A DNA stretch of 64,000 nt, from the NCBI GenBank assembly GCA_940337035.1, contig CALNHX010005237.1, forward strand, positions 46,922-110,921, in the 5' to 3' direction. The notes under the pieces were generated by a model. The model ran no database searches, was not told where the DNA came from, and was given only the letters and a program-made list of their open reading frames with translations. Every line of letters starts with the position of its first letter. Position 1 is the first letter of the stretch. Positions 1 through 9,723 of the stretch are shown piece by piece. The position numbers were made by a program, and so were the translations under genes. The stretch comes from Agriotes lineatus (Eukaryota; Arthropoda; Insecta; Coleoptera; Elateridae).

Positions 1-658
1 TCCCTTGCTTTAAAACCAATTGAATACTGTAGCTAGTGATCCGGTGCGTTGAGTACCTCATTTGTCTTGCTGCAGTACCTACTTGGATTCTCTTAGAACG
101 CCGTAGATTTTACTTTGGACTTCGCCTTCAATTTACCGTTCGCTTCACGAATCGAGTAAAATTAATGCACATAACGATCGTGTCAAAATGACAACTTTTT
201 GCACAGTTTCTAATGACAAAAGTGACGTTTGTAGCGGTCTTAATATTAGCGCCCGAATTACGTCTTTTTCGCACGTTGCCATTGGTGGCGTGTTTTAATA
301 CTATATTAAAGCAAAATTTGAATGTCAACATAACCTAAAATATCTAACACAATGTGACGGAAAAAGTGTTACCGAACAAAATTTTTATATTTCTGTTACG
401 ATCGTAGAAAAAATAGCGTGTGATACACTTGTATAAGTGCCATTAAAGCACTTCTTCTTCTTCGATCCTGTCGATCCTTAAGGACCATAGGGCATCCACG
501 GGGATGTTTCATTGACAATGTTCAATAAGTAATAAGGTTGTCGGCCTTATACTTATCTTCCCTTTCACATTCACTTCACTTAATTTTATTATGTTAAACG
601 ATTTTAACTAAGTTGAGTTAGTAAACTTCTTCTTGACTGCACATTAATTTAACAAATT
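1..658. other. AT-rich flank, no gene seen
   Basis: No open frame with recognisable protein motifs was found. A short CTTCTTCTTC tract at about 450 followed by repeat-like sequence suggests old retroelement debris, but I cannot assign it. Confidence 0.4.
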
Positions 659-772
659 TTTTCCAGCTATTTGGTCGATGCAGGATCTTCTCAGTCTGAA
701 TCCCGTCTGATTCGTTCGGAGTATACCTTCAACGCCATCCTTTATTCTGTCTAGTATGACGCTTCGCGTCGT
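659..772 (-). pseudogene. Fragment of non-LTR reverse transcriptase
   Basis: The minus strand reads through about 38 codons containing NQTGFRLRRSCIDQI. This closely resembles the RT block with consensus NQAGFRxGRSCxDQI that lies before the catalytic motifs in insect non-LTR retrotransposons. Only this block is left. Sequence on both sides does not continue the frame, so it is a relic rather than a gene. The assignment rests on motif recall; a protein search would settle the clade. Confidence 0.6.
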
Positions 773-811
773 GCTCTTAAACTCGTCGCATGTGCTTTAA
801 AGGCGTACTTA

Positions 812-1263
812 TATAAGCCGTTCACGACCTTTTTGGGACAGAGTTGGCTATGCTTTTTGCTTTCATTGTTGGACTAACTGATTCGATGATGTAGCGGATG
901 CAACTTTTTTTTCTGTCAATGTCGGTTCGATATTTTCTTGCCACCACATTGCCAGATTTATTATTTTAATATTCGTAAGAAAATAAATGATTTATCAAAT
1001 GTGTAAAAATAATTTTAATTTCCGTCAAAGGAAAAGTCAAAATGCCCAAAATAATTCTTCCAATTTAAAAAGAACAGACCAAATTTAAAAGAAAGCGAGT
1101 CGATATATATACCTTAATATAAACCTTAAACTGAAAACAACCTAACCTAACCCAAAAAGTGTCAATTTCCATGAGCGAGTTTAGTTGCAACACAGGTTCT
1201 GCCAACAAAATTACTAGATGGTCCTAGCCTCACCTGACCCAAAAAGATGGTGAACGGCTTATA
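812..1263. mobile_element. MITE with terminal inverted repeats
   Basis: The left end TATAAGCCGTTCACGACC and the inverse of the right end TATAAGCCGTTCACCATC match for 16 of 18 bases, and a CTTTTTGGG block follows on both sides. The inside has no ORF. The ends abut TA, compatible with a Tc1/mariner-type non-autonomous element, but the family is not certain. Confidence 0.6.
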
Positions 1264-2494
1264 CACTAATATCATAATATACTATTATTCTCGGAGCACA
1301 AAGTTATCTACGATACATTTTTTTTAAACTGTTGTGGTAGTATTTAATGTAATTTATAGTTGTACTTTTAAATTGTAGTATATGTTAACTTACTCGCAAG
1401 TAGATTTATGTGTTTTGAGGTGCACCTTAATTTTACCTATATGAATCACCTTACATTTAATCTATCTTTAGCCAATAATCACTTGTACTTTGCACTATGT
1501 GCTATTAATTTCGTGATTATTATACTGTGATACTAGCGTTTTGTCTTATTCTTTGTACTGCTATCTAGATTTTTGAGCTTTCTCTCAGAATAGTGTGCTA
1601 CTAGAGTTTACAAAATTCTCAGTGATACCTGCATACACTTGTCGTAATTAAAAGATTCGTTGGCGCCCAGTTTTGGCTTATTAATTAACATTTTGTATTC
1701 AAAGAACTGCACGTCGTCTCCATTGAATTAGTCCGATCGGCAATTGTATCCACGTAGTCATTAATATTTCTTGAGAGATTTAGCGGACCAATCGATTATA
1801 GCTAACAGTGTACCAAAGAAACTTCTCTCGCAATGACGGCGACATAATTAATTTATTCGCACCACTTTACTTGTTATTTGCACAGCGAGACACAAAGCGA
1901 ATCACAGTCTTTTTAATGAAGATTAAGTACAAGCTTTGAGTATTTTTAAAATTTCTACACTGAAAAGCACATGTTATAGGCCTAGGTGTAATACGTACTA
2001 TTGCGGCCAAAAAAATAAGCAAGGTTTGTTTGCCTTATGTATGTGTGGTTTTATCAAGTGGACTACAGTCACTCAATTTTCAGTTGTACTATAGACATTC
2101 GTGTGGCAGATGAAGTTGGTTGCGAAAGAAGCACCATTTTTAACATAACCTGAAAAAGCTAGTAATGTGACAATAACTCCAAAATGTGAAAAATGACAAG
2201 TAGTTAGATAGTCGGATACACACTAAGCCACTGTACATAAAACCAAGTAACTACTCGTAGATTAAGTATCGTGCGATTTTTTTTGGCGGCGATAGTACCA
2301 AGTAATAGAATTTCAACATCGTTGAGTGTAAGGTGGATAAGAACATTGCTATGGACAGGTTGGAGGTTGTCGGTAGAAGGTAGCAGAGATCTGTAGAATA
2401 GCTGGGAGCTGTTTAATAAGGTTAGACTAATGTTGGGTGGAGAAGATTGGAACGAAACATATCTAACAAAAATATTTATTATATAAAGAGAACC
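1264..2494. other. Non-coding AT-rich interval
   Basis: About 1.2 kb with many stops in all frames and no protein motif recognised. It ends at the insertion site of the hAT element. Confidence 0.4.
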
Positions 2495-2502
2495 ATTTAA
2501 TG
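2495..2502. repeat. Target site duplication of hAT element (left)
   Basis: ATTTAATG directly precedes the left terminal repeat and recurs exactly at 5074-5081 after the right one. Eight bases is the duplication length made by hAT transposases. Confidence 0.95.
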
Positions 2503-5073
2503 CAGTGGTCGCCAACCTGACGATCGCGAGCTACCGGTAGCTCGCGGGGGCAATTCTGGTAGCTCTCACAACGATTTTAATTTAAAAAATACAAAATCAG
2601 AGAAGCTTCCTAAAATTCCACAAAAAAATCTAATTGTCATAATATTAAACATAAACAGCGGCAACGTTGCGGCGAGCGATCTGCCGCTGACGCCATCAAG
2701 CTAGAATCGGCTAGAATCGGCTAGAACCGACCAGCCGAACCAGTGCGTTAGTGTTCGAGAACGATCTGGATTGCTTTGAACGGGATAAATACGCACGGCG
2801 CGGCGACATTGCGCTTAGTTTAAAACTGAACGCGTAACCAACGTCCAGCGGTTGGGTTAGTAGTGAACAACAAAAAATAATATTATGGCAAGCAGTTGTA
2901 AGAAGGTAAAGACATACCACTTTCATTCGGAATGGGAAGAACAATACTTTTTTACAGAAGTTAAAGATAAAAATGTGTGTTTGTTATGTAATACTTCGGT
3001 CTCCGTTGCTAAAAAAGGAAATATTGAGAGACATCATAAAACTGTACATTCTAATTTTGAAAAATCATTCCCACTACATTCTGCCGCCAGAAAGGAGAAA
3101 CTGAAACAGTTAAAAAAGCAGTTAATTGGACAACAATCAATATTTTTAAGAACAATCGACAAAAATAAGGCTGCAACTGAAGCATCGTACCGTGTGTCCC
3201 AGATAATTGCACAAAAAAAGAAACCTTATGAAGACGGAGAAATGATAAAACAGGCGTTTTTAGAAGCTGCTGACTCGTTATTTGCCAACTTTAGAAACAA
3301 AGACGAGATAGTTTCAGCTATAAAATCTATGCAATTTTCTGCTAATACAGTGATGAGACGTGTAGAAGTAATGAGCAATGATATTTTTTTACAGTTAAGA
3401 ACTGACTTAGATAACTGTGTTTATTTTTCACTTCAACTGGATGAATCAACAGATGTCGTTGACACTGTCCAGATGGCCGTGTTCGTCAGGATGGTTTTTA
3501 GTGATTTTACGATTAAAGAAGATCTTTTGAAGTTTATTCCACTGAAAGGACACACTACTGGACAGGAGTTGTTTTCTCATTTAAAAAATATTATTTCTTC
3601 CGAGAAAATTCCAATATCGAAAATGGTAGGCTTGACAACCGATGGCGCTCCAGCTATGGTGGGTTTTGATAAGGGTCTGGTGGCGTTATGTCGTAAAGAT
3701 GAAACTTTTCCGCAATTTCTCTCTTACCACTGCATTATCCATCAGGAAGCATTATGTGGAAATTTCCTGAAACTAAACAACGTTATGAAACTGGTGGTAA
3801 AAATTGTGAACAAGATTAGAGCTCAAGCGTTACAAAGAAGATTATTCAAAACCTTGGCCGATGAAGTTGACTGTCAATACGGGGACCTACTCCTTCACTC
3901 TGAAGTCCGATGGTTAAGTAGAGGACGGGTGCTGAAACGTTTTAATGATGTCCTATCTGGCATAGTTCAATTTTTCAAAAAACGCGATGAACCGACTCCG
4001 GAACTAGAAAATTCAATCTGGCTTAGAGATTTTGGTTTTCTCGTGGACATTACCGAGAAATTAAACGAACTTAATTTGCAGCTTCAGGGGAGAGAAAAAG
4101 AACTAGCAGAAATGATTTCTGATATAAAAGCATTTATCAAAAAGCTGGAGTTTTGGGAACAAAACCTAATTAACAGCGATGCCAAGCATTTTCCTATTCT
4201 TTCAGAAAAAATATCTCAAAATCCATTAGAACCCTATGACAGCAAATATCATGTAGAAATAGTTTCTACCCTGAAGAATAACTTCAAAAATCGTTTTAAG
4301 GATTTCAACGAAATGGCTTTAGTAGCGCAGTTTGTTGTTTCACCCTTTATGGAAATTGATATCCAACAGTTTGCAACTTGTGTTATGCAGAACTTTGGCG
4401 AAGACATCGCTGCAACAGAAATGGAAGTAATTGATTTTCAAAATGATTTAGCCTTAAAATCGTTAGTCTCAAGTACCAAATGTATCTGGCCTATTGTAAG
4501 TAAAGACAAATATTCAGTTCTATGCCGTGTTGCCTTGAAAGTGAAAGCATTATTCAGTTCAACCTATTTGTGTGAATCTTCTTTTTCCAATATGAAGTTT
4601 ATTAAGAACAAATATCGCAATCGACTTACAGATGAACATTTGGATAATTGTATTCGAATGGCTGTATCAAATTATACTGCAAACATTAAAAAAATTATCG
4701 ATGAGTCTGAGTGTCAGCCTTCTCATTGAACGTGCTTTTTTATTTTTCAATGTTTATGTTCATGATAGTGCGTTACTTTTTTGTTGTTATTATTAACTAT
4801 TTTTAAATCTTACGTGACATGCCGTTGTGGCTGGATAAAAGTTTGTGTTTATTTTTCAAACAACTTCGTTTGGTAGGTAGGAATGTAGTTATTATTAGTA
4901 CCTATGTATTATGTATTACCAGTTAAATAAATAGTAAAATAAATACATATAATGATAAATTAACTGTGGATTATTTCATTTACGTTGCGTTACGTGGCTT
5001 CCGTGTGGGTAGCTCGCTGTTTATTCCAAAATTAACAAGTAGCTCAACACATTGAAGAGGTTGGCGACCACTG
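2503..5073 (+). mobile_element. Structurally complete hAT DNA transposon
   Basis: The 2571-bp element starts CAGTGGTCGCCAACCT and ends with the exact inverse AGGTTGGCGACCACTG, giving 16-bp perfect terminal inverted repeats. It is bordered by a perfect 8-bp duplication. Inside the ends lie short subterminal GTAGCTCGC-type motifs on both sides (about 2536-2547 and 5008-5015). It carries a single uninterrupted transposase gene. Perfect ends, perfect target duplication and an open gene suggest a recent insertion that may still be competent. The transposase resembles the ZBED5/GTF2IRD2-like branch of hAT by motif recall. Confidence 0.95.
2885..4729 (+). CDS. hAT transposase (ZBED5/GTF2IRD2-like)
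   Basis: The 614-residue protein starts at an ATG 382 bp inside the element. A BED-like zinc finger lies near residues 32-55 (CLLC, then HHKTVH). The RNase H-like catalytic core follows: LDESTD near 185 and TTDGAPAMVG near 252 supply the expected acidic residues, CIIHQEALCG near 282 is the conserved CxxH block, and SEVRWLSRGR near 340 is the tryptophan block typical of this branch. The C-terminus (about 560-595, with LCESSFSNMK and RNRLTDEHLDNCIR) matches the hAT dimerisation region with its conserved glutamate. No stop or frameshift interrupts the frame and the length is usual for the family. In the cell it would cut and re-insert the element. Activity has not been shown; the claim is that it looks intact. 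Confidence 0.95.
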   Translation: MASSCKKVKTYHFHSEWEEQYFFTEVKDKNVCLLCNTSVSVAKKGNIERHHKTVHSNFEKSFPLHSAARKEKLKQLKKQLIGQQSIFLRTIDKNKAATEASYRVSQIIAQKKKPYEDGEMIKQAFLEAADSLFANFRNKDEIVSAIKSMQFSANTVMRRVEVMSNDIFLQLRTDLDNCVYFSLQLDESTDVVDTVQMAVFVRMVFSDFTIKEDLLKFIPLKGHTTGQELFSHLKNIISSEKIPISKMVGLTTDGAPAMVGFDKGLVALCRKDETFPQFLSYHCIIHQEALCGNFLKLNNVMKLVVKIVNKIRAQALQRRLFKTLADEVDCQYGDLLLHSEVRWLSRGRVLKRFNDVLSGIVQFFKKRDEPTPELENSIWLRDFGFLVDITEKLNELNLQLQGREKELAEMISDIKAFIKKLEFWEQNLINSDAKHFPILSEKISQNPLEPYDSKYHVEIVSTLKNNFKNRFKDFNEMALVAQFVVSPFMEIDIQQFATCVMQNFGEDIAATEMEVIDFQNDLALKSLVSSTKCIWPIVSKDKYSVLCRVALKVKALFSSTYLCESSFSNMKFIKNKYRNRLTDEHLDNCIRMAVSNYTANIKKIIDESECQPSH

Positions 5074-5081
5074 ATTTAATG
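5074..5081. repeat. Target site duplication of hAT element (right)
   Basis: ATTTAATG, an exact copy of 2495-2502. Confidence 0.95.
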
Positions 5082-5162
5082 CTTGATTGATAATGACCAT
5101 AAATAAGTGAGAAATTATATTCCTTAGAGCTGTTGAAGAAAAAAAATGATGAACTGTCAATG

Positions 5163-5166
5163 TACA
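5163..5166. repeat. Target site duplication TACA (left)
   Basis: TACA precedes the 5' LTR and recurs at 9720-9723 after the 3' LTR. A 4-bp duplication is typical of CsRn1/Kabuki-type Ty3/Gypsy elements. Confidence 0.8.
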
Positions 5167-5405
5167 TGTAGCGACATCGCCACAATTAACTTTCGCGCCA
5201 GAAACGCGTTTTCGAACCTGCGCGATCAGCCAGCAACAGCGGATCCAACGGCCCTCTCGGCAATTCACTCGGCATCCGCTGCGCGAATGGTAGCATCTAG
5301 CATACTAGCTGATAGTTGTGATAGCTTTGTATATATTTGTTAAAAATTATATTGCATATTAATGTTGAAATTAAGTTAGTTATTCCATTCTTAATTATAA
5401 CTACA
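5167..5405 (+). repeat. 5' LTR of CsRn1-like element
   Basis: Begins TGTAGCGACATC and ends ATAACTACA (TG...CA). It matches 9476-9719 apart from a few substitutions and the absence of five bases near the 3' end. Confidence 0.9.
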
Positions 5406-5406
5406 T

Positions 5407-5418
5407 TGGTGACCCCGA
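5407..5418 (+). promoter_or_regulatory. Primer binding site, tRNA-Trp type
   Basis: TGGTGACCCCGA lies one base after the 5' LTR and is complementary to the 3' end of tRNA-Trp (a primer also used by avian retroviruses and the CsRn1 clade). The match fades after 12 bases. Confidence 0.8.
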
Positions 5419-5502
5419 TAATTTACATTAAGTGAGTACACTGCGTTTTTCTTTTGTGTGCCCGGACCACGTGCATCTCCATTTCGCCAAGTTGAAACCA
5501 CG

Positions 5503-6409
5503 ATGAGCGAACAAGAGCATTCTGCAGAAGAATCGGCATCGCAAGCAAGAGCGGCAAGTCCTCATATTGAAGAAGTCCGACAGGTCAAACTTCCACCTTT
5601 TTGGCTGGCAAACCCTATGTTATAGTTCGTGCAAGCTGAGGCGAATTTCCACGCGTTCGGAGTGCGGTCCGACCAGAGCAAATATTTTGCAATAATTAGT
5701 GCGTTAGACAGTGCGGTTTTGCAACAAATCGCGGACATTTTAACGAAACCCCCCGAATAACTCGTTAAAAGCAAGTTTAATCGCGCGATTTACAGACTCC
5801 GAGGAAAAACAATTACGTAGAGTGTTGACCGAGATCGATTTGGGCGATAAATCTCCATTCCAGTTATTGCGTCAAATGAAAGTGCTCGCGCATAATAAAC
5901 TAAGCGACGAAGTGTTAAAAACATTATGGCTGGAGAGGCTACCGGCATCGGTACAATTAATTTTAAGCGCAAATAGGGCGATGCAGCCCACGGAAATGGC
6001 CGCGATGGCGGACAAAATCGCGGAAGTGAGTTTGCGTACCGGCCCAAACATCGCTGCCATTAACAGCCCATTTCCAGCCACAGCGACGCCATCGCTACAG
6101 GGAGCAGCTCAGGGAACTTCCGCCGCCGGCAGCGCCATGTCCGTCGCAGCGGTCACAGCACCGCAGCCAACAGCCATTACTGCTCTCGAACAACAGGTGG
6201 CAGCATTAACAAAGATGGTGGAGGAACTTATGTCCAGTAACCGGCGACAGTATACAACGAGCAAGCAACGGTTTCGAGGTCGCTCACGATCCAGATCCAG
6301 AAGTTCAAACCAGGACTCGGGAATTTGCTATTACCATCGGCGTTTCCGCAGTAAGGCTTTCAAGTGCACCAAACCCTGCAGCTTCGTTTCCACCGAACAG
6401 GAAAACTAG
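5503..6409 (+). pseudogene. Broken gag of CsRn1-like element
   Basis: An ATG at 5503 opens a Gag-like frame (MSEQEHSAEE, then VKLPPFW). The frame meets TAG at 5623 and TAA at 5758, and a frameshift near 5775 moves it into the frame that stays open from about 5800 to 6409. The C-terminal part holds the clade-specific zinc motif CYYHRRF...KCTKPC (about 6328-6381), with C, H, C, C in the expected order, preceded by an RS-rich basic stretch likely to bind RNA. Gag would form the particle. With two stops and a frameshift this copy cannot make it. Gag and pol overlap by some tens of bases and differ by one frame, so a minus-one frameshift was probably used; I see no canonical slippery heptamer. Confidence 0.85.
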
Positions 6410-9400
6410 AGCAACCGTCGTTGCTCGAGGCGGTCAACGACGGGCTCCATACACCAACTAACCGTCTCTTCGTTATGGACAAAACATCAGGGACTCGCTT
6501 TCTTATAGATATCGGCGCAGACGTATCTGTGATTCCCGCGCCGCGAAATGAAAAACGTGTGTCGTCGGATTTCCGTTTATACGCCGCGAACGGTTTCCCC
6601 ATAGACACTTACGGAACCCAACTGTTATGTTTAAATTTAGGCTTACGCAGGCCATATAAATGGCATTTTTATGTTGCACAAGTGTCGAAACCAATAATTG
6701 GAGCGGATTTTCTTCGCAACCACGGCCTCCTAGTGGATTTGCGAAACCGTCATTTGCTCGACACTGCGACAAGTTTATTTGTAAAAGCTGAATTACAAAA
6801 AACTTCTGCCGATTCTCTCATCTCAACAGTAAGTAAGCTAGTTGATGTCCACGCACTTCTTAAGGAGTTCCAGGATATAACTACGCCGTTTTCCACTCCA
6901 TCAAATAGGCGCCAGGATGTGCAGCACTACATTCAGGTTAGAGGGCAGCCAATCGCGCAGCGACCACGACGCCTCGCTTCCGAAAAATTGAAAGCAGCAA
7001 AGGCGGAATTCGAATATATTCTGGAGCACGGAATTTGCAGGCCGTCAAGCAGTCCATGGACAAGCCCGCTTCACCTAGTGCCGAAGAAGGAACCAGGAAG
7101 TTGGCGCCCATGCGGTGACTATCGCCGCCTAAATTCTGTAACAATTCCAGATAAATACCCAGTTCCGCACATACACGATTTTGATCATTCATTAGATGGG
7201 AAAACTGTTTTTTCAAAACTGGACCTAGTGCGCGCGTATCACCAGATTAAAATTGCAGACGAAGACATTCCCAAAACCGCAGTTATAACGCCATTCGGAT
7301 TTTTTGAGTTCACCGTAATGACATTTGGATTGTGCAACGTGGCACAGACTTTTCAGAGCTTTATGCACACGGTTTTGCGCGGGCTTGACTTTTGCCACGT
7401 TTTCATCGATGATATTTTGGTGTTTTCGCGAACGATCGAAGAACATGAGAAACATTTACGAAGTGTATTCGAACGTTTTCGTGAGTTTGGCGTAGCGATC
7501 AATGTCTCAAAATGTATATTAAATGTACCAGAGATCCAATATCTGGGTTATTTAATTTCAGCCGAGGGCATTAAACCACTTCCAGCACGAGTACAAGCTC
7601 TCCAAGAATATAAGAAACCTGAAACAGTGATAGACCTACGCCGTTTCCTAGGCACTATAAATTTCTACAGGAAATTCGTTAAGAATGCGGCTCAAATCCA
7701 AGCCCCACTTCACGAATACCTACGGAATACTAGAAAAAACGACAAACGCCCTATTATTTGGAACCCTGAAGCTACAGCAGCATTCGAATCGTGCAAAAGG
7801 CAGTTAGCCAACGCAACCCAGCTTGTTCACCCAGCTGAAGATGCCCACCTAGCCTACATCGGCGCAGTACTAGAGCAGCAAAGAAATGGCATCTGGGAAC
7901 CACTTGGATTCTTTTCCAAGAAATTAAACGCAGCTCAAAAGAACTATAGTGCCTATGACAGGGAGCTTCTTGCAATCTATGAGGCTATTAAGTACTTTCA
8001 GTTTATGGTCGAGGGTCGACAATTAATGGTTAGGACCGATCACAAACCCCTCATCTACGCCTTTCAACAAAAATCCGAAAAAGCAGCTCCTAGGCAACTT
8101 CGGCAATTAGATTTTGTAAGTCAATTTACAACAAATATTGTACATATTTCTGGTTTACAGAACATAGTGGCAGATGCCTTTTCAAGAATCAACTCGATCA
8201 ACATGCCCACTGCAATTACAGCAACCGAATTGGCAGCAGGGCAGGAAAGCGACGAAGAACTCTATCAGCTCCAAAGTTCCCTGAAAATGGCCAAGTTTAC
8301 ACCTCCAGGTGAGACGGTACAAATTTGGTGTGACACTTCCACAAATAAAGTAAGACCATACTTGCCAGCCAGCTTGCGGAAACAAGTTTTCAACATGTGT
8401 CACAACCCCTCGCATCCAGGCATTCGAGCAACTGGTAGATTCATCAGAGAGAGGTATGTTTGGCCAACGATGAATAAACACATCGCTCAATGGATTCGAT
8501 CATGTATGGCATGCCAAAAAGCTAAAGTCCAGAAACACACGAAGAGCCCACACGTCACATTCCCAGTGCCCAACGAACGATTTCAACACGTCCACCTAGA
8601 TTTAATCGGTCCATTGCCAGAATCGCAGAGCTTTCGCTACTGCTTGACAATGATCGACAGGTTTACCAGGTGGCCCGAGGCAGTACCCCTTGTCAATATC
8701 ACCAGCGAAACTGTAGCGGAGGCATTCTATGTGCATTGGGTCTCCCGTTTTGGCGCTCCACAGTCAATTACAACAGATCAGGGAAGGCAGTTCGAATCTG
8801 CACTCATGAGCTCGCTAACCAAATTAATTGGCACCGAGCGTGCACGCTGCACTTCATACAGACCTCAAACCAACGGTATTCTGGAGAGATGGCATCGGAC
8901 ATTGAAAACCGCACTAATGTGCCACCAAACTCAAAGATGGTCGGAAATGTTACCAATAATTTTGTTAGGACTGCGAACCACATACAAAGAGGATTTAGGA
9001 TGTTCGCCTGCTGAGCTGGTGTATGGTACAGCCTTACGGATCCCAGGCGAATTTTTCGTTGATCAACCAGCTGATGAATTGAATCCAGCATCGCTTCCAG
9101 AAACAATTCGACAGAACATCCGGAAAATACGTCCGTCAGCATCACACCATGGACAGACAGCAATTTTCGTACCATCAGAACTACCCACCTGCAGCCATGT
9201 TTTCTTAAGAGATGATCGGGTACGAAAATCCTTACAACCACCATACGCAGGCCCATTTGAGGTTCTCAACCGAAAAGGGAAGGTATACACCATCAAAATT
9301 AATGAGAGAGTTATCAATGTGTCCATGGATAGGCTGAAGCCATGTTATCTACTGAAAACCCCTGCAGGCGAACATCAACAACCAGCACCTACAGGTACCA

Positions 9401-9447
9401 CCAGGTATGGCCGCACCATCAAACAACCTATCCGTTTCAATTTATGA
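6364..9447 (+). CDS. Pol polyprotein: protease, RT, RNase H, integrase (catalytically damaged)
   Basis: An open frame of 1027 codons. The coordinate begins at a GTG; expression would come by frameshift from gag, not an independent start. Domains in order: aspartic protease near residues 45-60, reading LIDIGADVSVIP where the family has D-T/S-G, so the second active-site residue is isoleucine; reverse transcriptase with DYRRLN near 251 and FIDDILVFS near 346 (catalytic aspartates intact); RNase H near 490-590, where the segment normally carrying TDASD is missing between HLA and YIGAVLEQ, removing a catalytic aspartate; integrase with an HHCC zinc motif near 679-725 and the D-D-E residues in HLDLIGPL (about 743), TTDQGRQF (about 803) and ILERWHRTLK (about 838); and a basic C-terminal region. 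The frame is open to the end, so the damage is by missense change and in-frame deletion. Confidence 0.9.
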   Translation: MHQTLQLRFHRTGKLEQPSLLEAVNDGLHTPTNRLFVMDKTSGTRFLIDIGADVSVIPAPRNEKRVSSDFRLYAANGFPIDTYGTQLLCLNLGLRRPYKWHFYVAQVSKPIIGADFLRNHGLLVDLRNRHLLDTATSLFVKAELQKTSADSLISTVSKLVDVHALLKEFQDITTPFSTPSNRRQDVQHYIQVRGQPIAQRPRRLASEKLKAAKAEFEYILEHGICRPSSSPWTSPLHLVPKKEPGSWRPCGDYRRLNSVTIPDKYPVPHIHDFDHSLDGKTVFSKLDLVRAYHQIKIADEDIPKTAVITPFGFFEFTVMTFGLCNVAQTFQSFMHTVLRGLDFCHVFIDDILVFSRTIEEHEKHLRSVFERFREFGVAINVSKCILNVPEIQYLGYLISAEGIKPLPARVQALQEYKKPETVIDLRRFLGTINFYRKFVKNAAQIQAPLHEYLRNTRKNDKRPIIWNPEATAAFESCKRQLANATQLVHPAEDAHLAYIGAVLEQQRNGIWEPLGFFSKKLNAAQKNYSAYDRELLAIYEAIKYFQFMVEGRQLMVRTDHKPLIYAFQQKSEKAAPRQLRQLDFVSQFTTNIVHISGLQNIVADAFSRINSINMPTAITATELAAGQESDEELYQLQSSLKMAKFTPPGETVQIWCDTSTNKVRPYLPASLRKQVFNMCHNPSHPGIRATGRFIRERYVWPTMNKHIAQWIRSCMACQKAKVQKHTKSPHVTFPVPNERFQHVHLDLIGPLPESQSFRYCLTMIDRFTRWPEAVPLVNITSETVAEAFYVHWVSRFGAPQSITTDQGRQFESALMSSLTKLIGTERARCTSYRPQTNGILERWHRTLKTALMCHQTQRWSEMLPIILLGLRTTYKEDLGCSPAELVYGTALRIPGEFFVDQPADELNPASLPETIRQNIRKIRPSASHHGQTAIFVPSELPTCSHVFLRDDRVRKSLQPPYAGPFEVLNRKGKVYTIKINERVINVSMDRLKPCYLLKTPAGEHQQPAPTGTTRYGRTIKQPIRFNL

Positions 9448-9463
9448 ATTGGATTGTGTCACT

Positions 9464-9475
9464 AAAGGGGGGTGA
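9464..9475 (+). promoter_or_regulatory. Polypurine tract
   Basis: AAAGGGGGGTGA lies immediately before the 3' LTR, where the plus-strand primer is expected. Confidence 0.75.
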
Positions 9476-9719
9476 TGTAGCGACATCGCCACAATTAACT
9501 TTCGCGCCAGAAACGCGTTTCCGAACCTGCGCGATCAGCCAGCAAGAGCGGATCCAACGGCCCTCTCGGCAATTCACTCGGCATCCGCGGCGCGAATGGT
9601 AGCATCTAGCATACTAGCTGATAGTTGTGATAGCTTTGTATATATTTGTTAAAAATTATATTGGATATTAATGTTGAAATAAAGTTAGTTATTCCACGAC
9701 ATTCTTAATTATAACTACA
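9476..9719 (+). repeat. 3' LTR of CsRn1-like element
   Basis: TGTAGCGACATC...ATAACTACA, 244 bp, followed by TACA at 9720-9723. It contains an AATAAA-like AAATAAAG about 40 bp before its end. Confidence 0.9.
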
Positions 9720-9723
9720 TACA

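Larger units (their letters stand above)
5167..9719 (+). mobile_element. CsRn1/Kabuki-like Ty3/Gypsy retrotransposon
   Basis: The 4.55-kb element has two LTRs (239 and 244 bp), a tRNA-Trp-type primer site, gag and pol in different frames, and a polypurine tract. Three traits point to the CsRn1 clade: the tRNA-Trp primer, a Gag zinc motif of the unusual C-H-C-C type, and very short LTRs. The LTRs differ by about five substitutions and one 5-bp indel, roughly 2 percent, so the insertion is fairly young. Gag is broken by two stops and a frameshift, and pol carries damage in protease and RNase H, so this copy could only move with proteins supplied elsewhere. Confidence 0.9.

Noticed and set aside
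1138..1153. Telomere-like CCTAACCTAACCC
   Set aside because: Only about two and a half units of the insect TTAGG repeat; chance or MITE sequence.
1658..1680. TTGGCGCCCAGTTTTGG, resembling a tRNA-Lys primer site
   Set aside because: No LTR precedes it and no retroelement follows.
8670..9256. Frames of 87-150 codons overlapping the integrase region
   Set aside because: Shadows of the pol frame in other phases.
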